From positions 1 to 34,256 of the forward strand of contig JACCWN010000062.1 in assembly GCA_013697625.1 (NCBI GenBank): DNA of 34,256 nucleotides, in the 5' to 3' direction. Both the position numbers and the translations under genes were made by a program. This DNA is from Legionella sp. (GTDB lineage Bacteria > Pseudomonadota > Gammaproteobacteria > Legionellales > Legionellaceae). Position 1 is the first letter of the stretch. Every line of letters begins with the position of its first letter. This document shows positions 1-8,923 of this stretch, piece after piece. The notes under the pieces were generated by a model. The model saw only the letters and a program-made list of their open reading frames with translations. It made no database searches and was not told the DNA's origin.

Positions 1-710
1 CTGCGCTCCCCAATGACTGACGCCTTGTCGTATGCCTTATATTTTGCCTTCGGCAAAACATCCGGCCCTAAGGCTACCAGGGACTACAGGCCTCGGTCTT
101 CGACCTTCCTTGGCCTGCAGCGTAGGAAGTTAGCCTCAGAATAGCGCTGATATCTACTGTCACTTAGAACAGGCTCTACCTAGGTAGAGCCTTCCCATAG
201 CTCTCAGGTTATACATGTATTTTAGAGTGAATACATAAAGAGTGAGTGCTTTTAATTTTTCAGCAGGACATTTGTTAGACTCAGGAGTCCTACATATCAT
301 TTAGGGATTACATAGGATATATACAGAGTAAATAAGAATTTATAAAAAAACAGCATTTTTTTTATAGCACCAGAATGGTAGTATTCAAAAAAAAAATATT
401 CATTATCCTCAGTTAAATGAAACAGTTACTGTTTTTATTCTATCTCTATGTCAAAATTTAATACATTACAATATTTACATCTTCATTATAAAACAGTAAT
501 ATGCTCATTTAATTTTAATGTGGTTCTTAAAAAGCTCAATGTACGCTTCAAGGTTATGCAATTTTTGAAAAATTGATAAAGGGGCAAGTACAATTGAATA
601 AATCCTAGCATAAGCATGAGTTTACAATTCATTGTTTACAAACTCTGATTAGTTACTGTGGAAAATTAAAAACACCAATCAATTTACTTTAAACTCAAAT
701 TAGGAATGTC
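1..710. other. Gene-free region with a dyad-rich, GC-richer block
   Basis: I see no convincing protein-coding gene here. The first 200 bases are clearly richer in G+C than the AT-rich DNA that follows and hold several dyads: arms 42-48/52-58 around a TTC loop, 87-92/112-117 enclosing a smaller hairpin 95-98/102-105, and a perfect palindrome at 171-192. This suggests a structured RNA or a dispersed repeat cut by the window edge, but no family is recognised. From about 200 on, the DNA is AT-rich and includes an A/T-only hairpin (342-351 with 357-366, loop 352-356). The start of the first gene, at 711, is preceded by an AGGA at 702-705. Confidence 0.5.
171..192. repeat. Perfect 22-bp palindrome
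   Basis: The 22 bases read the same on both strands, centred between 181 and 182, with core CTACCTAGGTAG. As RNA it would form a stem of about nine pairs with a four-base loop. No T-run follows on either side, so it is not a standard intrinsic terminator. It may be an operator, or part of the structured or repeated element occupying 1-200. Confidence 0.5.
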
Positions 711-1781
711 ATGAAAAAGAGGCTTTTAAACAATTCAGCCGTTAGATTTAAGGTAACAACCAACCAAGGTGCATTTCCTGAATCGCCACTAAAAAAGTTG
801 TCTAACTCACCTATGAATCTTGAAAAGCCAGAATTTGATATTGAAGATTTGAAACCAACTTTTGATGAAGCCGATCTTAGGCCAGGTTTTGTTTCAGGTC
901 GTGATGTAAAAAAAGTTCGTCCACCATTTTCATCAATACAGATTTGTGTGCAAACTTCATTTCAAAGGAGCACAGAAAAATTATCTGCCAGCACTGTGTC
1001 TAAAAATAGAAAATCAGAGCATGTTATTTATTCATTATGCAATCTTAATCAACTACTCCAATTGCTTCCAACTTCTCATCCTTCTGTATCAAAATCTAGT
1101 TTACGATATGTAGTCACTTTAGATAAACAAATATACTTTGCTTTTGAGGGAAGGCCCAGTGCTTTCATTCCAGAGCATTATAAAATGGTTTCTGAAAATA
1201 AATCTTTGGCTCGATGTTTGGCTGCTGGAAATATTATACTAGAGCGAGAAAAACGTGGCCAGTACTGTCTTAAAATTATCAATAATAAAAGCGGTGACTT
1301 TACTCCAAGGCTAGATACCATGAAGTGGATATTATCGGGGTTATTGGCTTACCAAGCATTTTTGCCACATCAGTTCCTTCCCCCTGACATCATCATTGAA
1401 GAGCGAGATATATCAGGTGGCGTTAAACAACTCTGGAATGAAGCGACGACCAGTCTAGTAACAGAACTTCAAGATCACATAGAATTATTTAAAAAAATTA
1501 CACCCAGTGATGAAAATAAATATGGTAATGATCATTCAATGGCTACCAAATTGCCCCATCTATCTCAAATGCCCATTCAAAATTCGACTATGTCTGCGGT
1601 AAGTTCCTCTGGTTTGTTTTCAAGGAGCGCATCTTCAACAGAAGAAAAGGGCCAGAATTTCTTTAATGAAAATGCTTCCAATGCTGCTGAAGAATTGTTT
1701 TTAGCCAGTTATGAGCAAAGCAGCTTTGAATCACCAGTAAAAAGCTTACGATTTAATAGTTTTACCCCTTCTCCTGTTTAA
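711..1781 (+). CDS. Hypothetical protein, possible secreted effector
   Basis: A 356-residue protein that I do not recognise. The ATG at 711 has an AGGA five bases upstream. The first 70 residues are polar, with three acidic/aromatic repeats of the type EFDIEDLKP, TFDEADLRP. The middle (about 100-235) looks like a folded alpha/beta domain, including the stretch LRYVVTLDKQIYFAFEG. The last 100 residues are Ser-, Asn- and Glu-rich and probably disordered, with a glutamate cluster (EEKGQNF...AAEE) 30-50 residues before the end. Glutamate-rich tails of this kind occur in Legionellales type IVB effectors, but that is only suggestive. No signal peptide or membrane segment is seen. It is convergent with the next gene and appears to be transcribed alone. 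Confidence 0.75.
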   Translation: MKKRLLNNSAVRFKVTTNQGAFPESPLKKLSNSPMNLEKPEFDIEDLKPTFDEADLRPGFVSGRDVKKVRPPFSSIQICVQTSFQRSTEKLSASTVSKNRKSEHVIYSLCNLNQLLQLLPTSHPSVSKSSLRYVVTLDKQIYFAFEGRPSAFIPEHYKMVSENKSLARCLAAGNIILEREKRGQYCLKIINNKSGDFTPRLDTMKWILSGLLAYQAFLPHQFLPPDIIIEERDISGGVKQLWNEATTSLVTELQDHIELFKKITPSDENKYGNDHSMATKLPHLSQMPIQNSTMSAVSSSGLFSRSASSTEEKGQNFFNENASNAAEELFLASYEQSSFESPVKSLRFNSFTPSPV

Positions 1782-1818
1782 GTCAGGCGTTTCTAAAGGC
1801 ACTATATATACTTGATTA

Positions 1819-1846
1819 GCTCAAGGTAGCACTAGCTCCCTTGAGC
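1819..1846. terminator. Possible bidirectional terminator hairpin
   Basis: GCTCAAGG (1819-1826) pairs perfectly with CCTTGAGC (1839-1846) across a 12-base loop, between two convergent genes. It overlaps the last codons of the minus-strand gene. There is no clean T-run on either side, so it is at best a weak terminator. Confidence 0.35.
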
Positions 1847-2725
1847 CAATCTTATGTGGGTTGTGGGTTCATCTGCTTTTGTTTCAGCTTGAGGAGGCCC
1901 CAGAATATCCAAAGTTAATCTTTTAAAAGCAAGGCCTGCGTCTTTTTTAGCATCATCTTTTTGCTTGGCACTTAGACTTAAGTTAGAATTTGCAAAATGT
2001 ATAATTTCATCAATGTTTAAAAATCTCGATAACAAAGGTCCTCCCCGGAAGGCATTGTGTAGTTCATTTTCAGACAAGGGTTCCAAATATTTAGCTAGAA
2101 TCAAAGAGGACAAACAGGCTTGTGGAGCATTTACTTTAAAATTGATATATGCTATCAAGACATATCTTGCTGAAAAATATTGTGGCAGATTCATGTGTAC
2201 TTCATTTAATAACTCTGTAGTAAGTGTATGCGCTTCTAATTTATTTTTTTGACGAAATAAATGGGTCAATTTTAAATTCAAACAGGGAAAAGAATGGTAT
2301 TCATCAATTCCTCTGCGGATATACGATTGTGACTGTGGACTGTCAAGATTGTTAGGATCAATTTTCTTAAAAAAAATATAAAATCCCATTATTAAATCAA
2401 AAGTTTTTACATTCAATTGCGGGCGCAATGATTTTGCTTTATTTTTCGCAATATAAATAGGATTGTCTTTTAATAATTGATCCCACAAAGGACTTAAAGC
2501 CTCATTTTTAGCAGTATGATTCAATCGTTGATCGATTAAAATAGCTTCATAAAAATCATATAAATTGTCTTGTTTGAGCTTTTGTTCAAATAAGCTAAAA
2601 ACTGATTCGGGTAATGAACTGGAGGATTGTCCATCATAATAATAGAGGCTAAAGTCTGGTTTTTCTTTCACAATCGAAATCAATTTAAAAGAAAGAAGTT
2701 TATGTTTTTTTTTATTTAAAATCAA
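1832..2725 (-). CDS. Hypothetical helical protein
   Basis: A 297-residue protein with no family I can name. The frame opens at a TTG (2723-2725); there is no ATG before about residue 113, and an in-frame TAA lies a few codons upstream of the TTG, so this start is forced unless a rarer codon is used. The body appears all-helical, and residues about 150-250 have spacing suggestive of TPR- or Sel1-like helical hairpins (for example YVLIAYINFK followed by ACLSSLILAKYLEP). The C-terminus is polar. No signal peptide or membrane helix is evident. It stands alone between a convergent plus-strand gene and the end of the acyltransferase gene. Confidence 0.7.
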   Translation of the reverse strand: MILNKKKHKLLSFKLISIVKEKPDFSLYYYDGQSSSSLPESVFSLFEQKLKQDNLYDFYEAILIDQRLNHTAKNEALSPLWDQLLKDNPIYIAKNKAKSLRPQLNVKTFDLIMGFYIFFKKIDPNNLDSPQSQSYIRRGIDEYHSFPCLNLKLTHLFRQKNKLEAHTLTTELLNEVHMNLPQYFSARYVLIAYINFKVNAPQACLSSLILAKYLEPLSENELHNAFRGGPLLSRFLNIDEIIHFANSNLSLSAKQKDDAKKDAGLAFKRLTLDILGPPQAETKADEPTTHIRLAQGS

Positions 2726-2745
2726 TAGGATACTAACATTCTTTT

Positions 2746-2751
2746 ATTATA
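2746..2751 (-). promoter_or_regulatory. Candidate -10 box for the gene at 1832-2725
   Basis: On the minus strand a perfect TATAAT lies about 20 bases before the TTG start. The best -35 match is ATGACT at 2771-2776 with a long 19-base spacer. Transcription would start near 2739, giving a very short leader of about 14 bases. A GGAGG at 2753-2757 would then lie upstream of the transcript and could not serve as its ribosome binding site. Confidence 0.35.
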
Positions 2752-2905
2752 ACCTCCAATTTTTGGATTGAGTCATTTGATATAGTAGACTTTATTAAAT
2801 ATCCGTCATAATAAAAGGGTTGATTTTTCTTCATCTGATTTAATGCTTTGTGCAAACTGGATTAACCAAGATTAAACTTTAGTCAAAATTTGAAATACAT
2901 ATTGC

Positions 2906-4066
2906 CTAAATTTTAATAAAAATACGTCGCTTATACAGATACAGAGCTATTAAAAAATTCAAAAAAACAAAGCCCACTGCATAAAATAAACCAGCATTTT
3001 GTGTTGAAAACTGTCCAAAAAGGGAGTCTGTTATTACAACTCGAAGGTTGTCTACTTTTCCATTTTTCAAAGTAAAATGTAACATCGTTTGAATTTTTAA
3101 TAAAAGTACATGAACAATAAAAATAAACAGAGCGTTCATGCCAAAAATTTTCAAAGGCCAAGCCCAAGACGTATACCCTAACATATCAATCAAGTAAAAA
3201 CACACTGCAAAGACAAGGAATGCATAACCCCCACTCCATAATACAAAAGAACTGGTCCATATGTTTTTATTAATTGGAAAATGCGCATTCCACAGCCAAG
3301 ATAATACTACACAGGTTAGGCCAACCGCGACCAAGGTGTAGAGTTTTTTTCTATTGCTTAAAGAAGTTAATAACAAACTTCCAGTCAAAAGGCCCAACAA
3401 AGTTGTAGCTATTGAAGGAAAGGTGCTTAAAAAACCTTCAGGATCATAAACCTTACCAAATAAATGGTTGGTTGAAAAAAGTAAACGGTCAATATAAGCT
3501 TCCCAATTTCCACTTTGGGTTAACTGATTTGCACCAAAACCGGGCACGGGTATTTGGGTCATAATAAACCAATAACCCCCAAGTATTGCTAAAAAAATTA
3601 AAAATTGGGTCTTAATTGAGGTGTTTAAATATAGCAAACTACAACAAAAATAACACACAGCTATGCGCTGTAAAATGCCAAAATAACGTACATCTATTAA
3701 ATCAAAATGGTAAGGAAATATATTTAAAATCAGACCCAGTAAAAACAAGATGATGCTTCTCTTCAAAATAACCCTATACAAAATTGATTTATTTACATCT
3801 CTTTGTCTATTTAAGGCAATTACACTGGTTAAACCAACAATGTATAAAAAAAAGGGAAATACAAGATCAGCCAATGTACCACCATGCCAGTCAGCATGAG
3901 CGATCAAAGCATAGGGCGTTCGTGTGCCTTGAGCATTTACTAAAATCATAAGCGCCATCGTCAAACCACGGAACACATCCAAAGATAAAATACGGTTCGA
4001 TTTAGTTTTTATTTCTATTTCTATTTCTGTATTAGTCTTTGTTTTTGTTTTTGTTTGTTCAAGCAT
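2906..4066 (-). CDS. HGSNAT/DUF5009-type membrane acyltransferase
   Basis: A 386-residue polytopic membrane protein of the COG4299 group, related to heparan-alpha-glucosaminide N-acetyltransferase and YeiB-like proteins. The family signature is clear after residue 26: LSLDVFRGLTMALMILVN, then W..GTLADLVFPFFLYIVG. About ten hydrophobic helices follow. Members are thought to move acyl groups across or at the membrane onto sugars; the substrate here is unknown. The N-terminus is an odd alternating Lys/Thr, Glu/Ile stretch (residues about 4-22) encoded by tandem hexamers. Start: the ATG at 4066 has AGGAA six bases upstream, overlapping the stop of the monooxygenase gene, so translation is probably coupled. 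It ends the minus-strand cluster that includes the hydrolase and the monooxygenase. Confidence 0.85.
   Translation of the reverse strand: MLEQTKTKTKTNTEIEIEIKTKSNRILSLDVFRGLTMALMILVNAQGTRTPYALIAHADWHGGTLADLVFPFFLYIVGLTSVIALNRQRDVNKSILYRVILKRSIILFLLGLILNIFPYHFDLIDVRYFGILQRIAVCYFCCSLLYLNTSIKTQFLIFLAILGGYWFIMTQIPVPGFGANQLTQSGNWEAYIDRLLFSTNHLFGKVYDPEGFLSTFPSIATTLLGLLTGSLLLTSLSNRKKLYTLVAVGLTCVVLSWLWNAHFPINKNIWTSSFVLWSGGYAFLVFAVCFYLIDMLGYTSWAWPLKIFGMNALFIFIVHVLLLKIQTMLHFTLKNGKVDNLRVVITDSLFGQFSTQNAGLFYAVGFVFLNFLIALYLYKRRIFIKI
4011..4059. repeat. Tandem hexanucleotide tract in the 5' end of a gene
   Basis: Two adjoining hexamer arrays: three copies of ATTTCT (4011-4028) and about two and a half copies of GTTTTT (4041-4059), plus-strand sense. 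On the coding (minus) strand they encode alternating Glu-Ile and Lys-Thr dipeptides just before the first membrane helix of the acyltransferase. Loss or gain of a unit keeps the reading frame, so slippage would alter length only. Confidence 0.7.
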
Positions 4067-4074
4067 GTAAGTTC

Positions 4075-5388
4075 CTAAGTTAACATCTCTAATAACTCTC
4101 GCCTAAAAAGATGAAAATCAACTTCTAAAGCATGGCGTACGTTGGAATTGAAACTATAATGAGGACTTTTTATTTCTTCAGCAATTTTCTGATGTAATTG
4201 TCCTGGCCTTGCCATCGCACCTGCTATGATACGAGCTGCTATTTTTGATTGATAATCAGCCAAGGGCCATATGCACCCCTGAGGTTGACACAAGCCAATG
4301 AAATAAAGATTATCAAAATCGGGGTGCATCATTTTTCGATACAAGGGTATCTTTGTTGTGTTGGTAAAATCAATGATGGATTTATCAAAAAATGGGAAAC
4401 TGATTTGATACCCTGTAGCAAAAATAATGGTATCAAAGTCTTCCTGACTCCCGTCAACAAAATGTACCTTTGGTCCTTCAAAGCGAAGAATCCCAGGCCG
4501 TGGTTTAACTTTACCATGACGAATGAAGTATAAAAGCTCTGAGTTAATCGTAGGGTGTGTTTCTAAAGGCCCTGAATCAGGCTTCATCAACTGATATTTG
4601 GCATACCGCCCTTGCAATCCCCTAATGACTAAAGAAATTAATTTTTGTCTAAACCAAGATGGAAGCCAGTGTATTTTTGTCATGGCCACATCTGTGGGTT
4701 TACCAAATATGAATTTAGGAAAAATATGATACCCTCGTCGCATGCTTATTTGGACTTTAGCCGCTACACGAGAGGTCTCAACAGCAACATCACAGGCTGA
4801 ATTGCCTCCACCAACTACCAAAACACGTTTATCTCTAAAAGCTTTGGAATTTTTATATTGGTGAGAATGTAACAATTCACCACTAAAATATCCAGGATAT
4901 GTGGGTACAACCGGATCCCAGTGATGACCATTTGCCACCAACAAGAAGTCAAACATGGTCTCATGAACTCCCTGTTCATCCTCAGATAAAACCCGCCATT
5001 GACCAGTGTCCAAGGGCTTAACGTTTAAAACGGTGGTTTTAAATGAAATGTACTGATTCAATTCAAAATGTTGTGCATAGCTTTTAAAATAGTGCAGCAA
5101 TTGCGCATGAGAGGGGTAATCCGAATAAGCAGAAGGCATTGGAAAATCTTCAAATTCAGACCAACGTTTAGAACTGATGATATGGGTCGTTTCATACACA
5201 CTTGAGTGATTATTGTGTTCATCATAAACCCAATTACCACCCACTTGGTTATTTTTTTCAAATACTTGGATATTTGTTAATCCATGTTCTTTTAAATTCT
5301 TTGCGGCTGCAAGTCCGCTGGGGCCTGCACCAATAACACAGATACGTGGATCCTGTGTGTCTTTAAGCACCCTTTTTTTCATTTGCAT
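4075..5388 (-). CDS. Flavin-containing monooxygenase (FMO/Baeyer-Villiger type)
   Basis: A 437-residue class B flavoprotein monooxygenase, expected to use FAD and NADPH to oxygenate a ketone, amine or sulfur compound. Visible motifs, in order: the FAD-binding VIGAGPSGLAA near residue 18; the FMO fingerprint FxGxxxHxxxY (FSGELLHSHQY) at about 167-177; the NADPH-binding VVGGGNSACDVAVE at about 190-203; and the late FATGY at about 323. Length fits microbial FMOs. The ATG at 5388 is preceded by AAGGTG at normal spacing; an alternative ATG lies two codons in. The gene overlaps the end of the upstream hydrolase gene by 26 bases and is followed after eight bases by the acyltransferase, so the three are probably one operon. 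The substrate cannot be read from the sequence. Confidence 0.9.
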   Translation of the reverse strand: MQMKKRVLKDTQDPRICVIGAGPSGLAAAKNLKEHGLTNIQVFEKNNQVGGNWVYDEHNNHSSVYETTHIISSKRWSEFEDFPMPSAYSDYPSHAQLLHYFKSYAQHFELNQYISFKTTVLNVKPLDTGQWRVLSEDEQGVHETMFDFLLVANGHHWDPVVPTYPGYFSGELLHSHQYKNSKAFRDKRVLVVGGGNSACDVAVETSRVAAKVQISMRRGYHIFPKFIFGKPTDVAMTKIHWLPSWFRQKLISLVIRGLQGRYAKYQLMKPDSGPLETHPTINSELLYFIRHGKVKPRPGILRFEGPKVHFVDGSQEDFDTIIFATGYQISFPFFDKSIIDFTNTTKIPLYRKMMHPDFDNLYFIGLCQPQGCIWPLADYQSKIAARIIAGAMARPGQLHQKIAEEIKSPHYSFNSNVRHALEVDFHLFRRELLEMLT

Positions 5389-6082
5389 ACAGCAACACCT
5401 TTTCGACTGTTTTCATAATCATTTCTTGCACTCGATAATCTTTATCTATAGTAAAGTGATTTACTTTCATACCAGCTAATCGATTCACGTTTACATTTTC
5501 AATATAAGTAGCATTCGAATCCATTGCACTTAATTTTAAGCCGCTGAACATGGGTACAAATCCAGGTTTATAAATATTAAGCGCATGTCTAACATTGGGC
5601 GGTACCCTTGTAACCGAGACTGAGTCTACTGTCACTAAGAGATCAACAGGAACGCCTACTTTATTCAGATAACGTGCAACCATGATCTGTTCATTAGCAC
5701 CTAATGAATGACCAATTAAAACGATGGGGTAATGAATTTTTTGTGACCAATAGTGCTCAGCAATCGAACGACTGACCTCACCTGATTGATACCACATAGT
5801 ACTGGTGGCAGGCACTTGATATGTAGTGGTTATAGACTCTTTGAGCTGATTCATGCCGATGCTGAAAATACCCAAACCACCACGCATGGTATGGACTTCC
5901 CCACAGTATTTTCCAGTGGATTTTTGGTTTATGATTTGTTTTGAAACCTCAGAAAATTGAGTCTTTATTTTTCTTTCTTGAAGTCTACTACCTGATAAAT
6001 CAATGCAAGCATTTAACATCAAAACAATACATAAAAAAAGTATTTTAAAACAAAAATAGATGTGACAACGGTCTTTGCTCAT
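5363..6082 (-). CDS. Lipoprotein alpha/beta hydrolase (esterase/lipase-like)
   Basis: A 239-residue exported protein. Residues 1-26 form a signal peptide ending in a plausible lipobox, LNAC, with Cys26 as the lipidation site. The mature part is an alpha/beta hydrolase: nucleophile Ser126 in GHSLGA, a likely acid at Asp153 (VTVDSV) and a likely base at His209 (VNHFTID). It is short for the fold, so the lid or cap is minimal. It is transcribed just upstream of, and overlaps, a flavin monooxygenase gene. Baeyer-Villiger oxidases are often paired with esterases that open their ester products, but this hydrolase appears to be outside the cytoplasm, so a shared pathway is only a possibility. No convincing ribosome binding site is seen before the ATG at 6082. 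Confidence 0.8.
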   Translation of the reverse strand: MSKDRCHIYFCFKILFLCIVLMLNACIDLSGSRLQERKIKTQFSEVSKQIINQKSTGKYCGEVHTMRGGLGIFSIGMNQLKESITTTYQVPATSTMWYQSGEVSRSIAEHYWSQKIHYPIVLIGHSLGANEQIMVARYLNKVGVPVDLLVTVDSVSVTRVPPNVRHALNIYKPGFVPMFSGLKLSAMDSNATYIENVNVNRLAGMKVNHFTIDKDYRVQEMIMKTVEKVLLYANEKKGA

Positions 6083-6138
6083 AATAATTTAGGTTAATAC
6101 TAAGTTAAAAATAGTCCTCATCATAACTGATTCTTTTT

Positions 6139-8877
6139 TTATTTTACAGCTAAATATGATGATGAGTCCTGCATCAAACTTGTTTCCAGCCTATTTTTTT
6201 CAGCACTATTACCTACAAGCAAGCTCAACAGATCCTTGTATGTTAATTCAAGAATCACATTCAAGGAAATATTTAAATCCATTAGTTCAATAAGCCTTTC
6301 AATTTGATCAGATAACAATCTAAATAGGGCGCTATCCATTGTTAAAATCTTTTTCAGAGGGAGTTTATGACTGCTAGCAAATTGCAAAAAACCAGGGTTA
6401 GTAACGAATACATTTAATTGACTTAATTCAAGGTCATTTAAACGTTCAAATGTACAGTGCAGGTCTAACAATGCCTTTAAGCCAGTTGGGTAATTAAGTA
6501 ACAATCTTAAGCGTTCTTCATCTAACCCTATAAAGGCTTGAAAAGTTAGGTTTGTAATATTCAAAGAGTCCAAAGAGGACTGCGCCCTTGATAAAATATC
6601 CAATTTACTTTGGGTAAGATGATTAAATTGTTCATAGTTAAGGCCCCATTTTTTTATTAAATACAAACATTGGTTTTTATTATCATTCATTAATTTGATT
6701 GTTTGCTCAGGTAATGCTCTAAAGCGAGGATCACTCAATATAAAAGCAATCTCTTCACCAAATTCGAGTCCTTGTTTTTTTATATAGTCTGCATATTTAT
6801 CATATAAAAAACGTCCTTCTCCATAATTTATTTGTGTACTTTCTAAAAAACTTCTACTGGTTTTAAGCTTGGTAGGCAGCGAGGAATAGCCACTGTGCAG
6901 TTCATGAGCACTTCTGGAAAATTGATCGATCAAATCAGGATATTCGGTCAACACTTGCGTATGGGCCTCGCTACCAGACACAATGTCTTGCACAATATTG
7001 TCAAAATACTGTACAGGAAAATTGTATTGGTTCTGTAAAAAAAACATATGCATTTTAAGACTTGCAAGTGATTTTGGTGAATTATCGCCCCCCAAAGTGG
7101 TTAAATATTTCAGATAATAAGTGAAGAGATGACAAGCAGGGCCTGCCAGGCGATGCTGTTTATTCTTTCCAATTCGCATCAAGGAGTTGATGAATAACAA
7201 CAGCATTTCACGGTCTAATGTGGTTTTAGATAACCATTGTATGGAGGTAGCAAGTTGCAAATCCATTACTTGGCATTTTTTAGCCAAGGAAAATCCACTT
7301 TGCTTCTCATTATTCATTATCTTTGGTGTGGCACCTTTTTTGATAAGAATATCGATGATTTCACAAACTTCACTGGGATGATTGCTTTGTTTTAAAACAA
7401 CCATCAAAGGCGTATCGCCTTCATGATTTGATTCATTGATAAGGGTAGAATCACATTCCAATATGAATGTTACAGCTGCCACATTGCAGCGATAAGCGGC
7501 TTGAATTAAAGGGTAATTGCCATCGATATCTTGTATTTTTACCGAGGCACCAGAGGTAATTAACTTTTTAATGGTTTCAGAACAATGCGTCCTGGGGCAG
7601 ACCTCAATAGCAAAGTCCAGCGCCTTATAACCTTGCTTGGTTTTAGCATCCAACTCTTTGGTATTTTCAATAAGCTTATTTATCACACTTGGCATTAGCT
7701 TCTTATTTATAGCAAGAATCAAAGCGGTTTCACCCTGTTGATTTTTAAATTCGATGTCTCTGGTTTTTTTTATCAATTCTAAAATCAATGCTTCAGGCAT
7801 TGCATTATTAATGGCCACTATCAGATCGGAGTCCCCTTCGGAGTCATTGTTTGGATCAGCACCAAATAACAAGAGCTGTAAGGATTTTTCTGCATGATTA
7901 AATAGCAAGGCAAGGCGTAACACAGAGCGCATTTGGTGATTGAGCGCATTGGGGTTGGCTCCCAAATGCACCAACCGTGCTATTTCTTCTAACCCAGTTT
8001 CATTAAATAACAATTGATTCAATACCTCTTGTATGTGTTTTTTTGTACACTGCACTGTATCAAATCCAAACAAGCGAACCGAGGTTGTAATCAAGCTATT
8101 TTCCAAGTCTTCATGTAGCTGGGGTGCTGCATCCTCATCAAATTCATTTTGAAAACGCATTTTTATAATGCATTGGTATATGAAAGGTAAATCTTCGTTG
8201 ATACGCTTTTTGCATTGTTGAAATCTTTTATATGAATCGTCTTTGACACTATCCAGAGTAAACAAACTCAAGGTATCAATCTTTAATTTATTATCATCTG
8301 GTGACAACTCTTTGGTAAATTCATCCATTTCAAGTTTTAAAGTTTGCTCAATTTCAAAAAGATATTTGTTATCAAAATATCCAATATCTTTCGTCTTTGC
8401 TTTTAATAAATCTTGGATCTTTGGATCTAAAATTTCAATATCCGTTGGAAGTAAATAAACCAGATTATCATTTTGAGTTTTATATATAACTAAGGTTCCG
8501 CCTTGAATATCAGCGAACCGCTGCACTAGTGATGATTTAATTTCCTTTTCTTTGGCTTTAAAAGATTCATAAGTGGACAGTTTTGCTATGGGTTGCCAAC
8601 AAGAGTGTGCGATACATTGCTCTGGGGGGATGAAGGTATTAACCAAAAGAAAAAGCTTATTGTAATCTTTTTCAGTGATGTGTTCTTGCTTTAACAAAGC
8701 AATGGTTTGTTTCTCTTGTAAATAGTACCCATCCCATTGCATCTGCCTAAATGCATGATAAGGCAAATTGGGATTGGTAATATCCAAGCAAGCAGGAGCA
8801 AATGGATTTTGAGATAGCATAAAGCCATGGTTTTGTCTGTACTTTAAAAATCTATCACGACTATTTTTTTGAAACAT
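6139..8877 (-). CDS. Ankyrin-repeat protein, probable effector
   Basis: A 912-residue cytosolic-type protein. Residues about 290-520 contain around six ankyrin repeats, with recognisable units such as GANPN, GADPN, QQGETALILAI and HEGDTPLMVVL. The first 280 residues and the long helical C-terminal half (520-912) match nothing I know; the C-terminal part is rich in leucine helices. There is no signal peptide. In intracellular Legionellales, large ankyrin proteins like this are commonly delivered into the host by the Dot/Icm system, so effector status is a reasonable inference but is not shown by the sequence. The ATG at 8877 has AGGAG at ideal spacing. It lies 46 bases after asnS in the same direction and may be co-transcribed with it. 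Confidence 0.85.
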   Translation of the reverse strand: MFQKNSRDRFLKYRQNHGFMLSQNPFAPACLDITNPNLPYHAFRQMQWDGYYLQEKQTIALLKQEHITEKDYNKLFLLVNTFIPPEQCIAHSCWQPIAKLSTYESFKAKEKEIKSSLVQRFADIQGGTLVIYKTQNDNLVYLLPTDIEILDPKIQDLLKAKTKDIGYFDNKYLFEIEQTLKLEMDEFTKELSPDDNKLKIDTLSLFTLDSVKDDSYKRFQQCKKRINEDLPFIYQCIIKMRFQNEFDEDAAPQLHEDLENSLITTSVRLFGFDTVQCTKKHIQEVLNQLLFNETGLEEIARLVHLGANPNALNHQMRSVLRLALLFNHAEKSLQLLLFGADPNNDSEGDSDLIVAINNAMPEALILELIKKTRDIEFKNQQGETALILAINKKLMPSVINKLIENTKELDAKTKQGYKALDFAIEVCPRTHCSETIKKLITSGASVKIQDIDGNYPLIQAAYRCNVAAVTFILECDSTLINESNHEGDTPLMVVLKQSNHPSEVCEIIDILIKKGATPKIMNNEKQSGFSLAKKCQVMDLQLATSIQWLSKTTLDREMLLLFINSLMRIGKNKQHRLAGPACHLFTYYLKYLTTLGGDNSPKSLASLKMHMFFLQNQYNFPVQYFDNIVQDIVSGSEAHTQVLTEYPDLIDQFSRSAHELHSGYSSLPTKLKTSRSFLESTQINYGEGRFLYDKYADYIKKQGLEFGEEIAFILSDPRFRALPEQTIKLMNDNKNQCLYLIKKWGLNYEQFNHLTQSKLDILSRAQSSLDSLNITNLTFQAFIGLDEERLRLLLNYPTGLKALLDLHCTFERLNDLELSQLNVFVTNPGFLQFASSHKLPLKKILTMDSALFRLLSDQIERLIELMDLNISLNVILELTYKDLLSLLVGNSAEKNRLETSLMQDSSSYLAVK

Positions 8878-8923
8878 AATAGCTCCTGTGCGGTTTGTGC
8901 AAGTTCATAGCCGTAAAAAATTT

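Noticed and set aside
255..330. Four GGA motifs on the plus strand, as a second Rsm-type RNA
   Set aside because: The motifs are not placed in hairpin loops, there is no LetA-type box upstream and no proper GC terminator follows.
1965..2252. 95-codon plus-strand frame opposite the hypothetical gene
   Set aside because: It is fully contained in the longer minus-strand gene and lacks a ribosome binding site.
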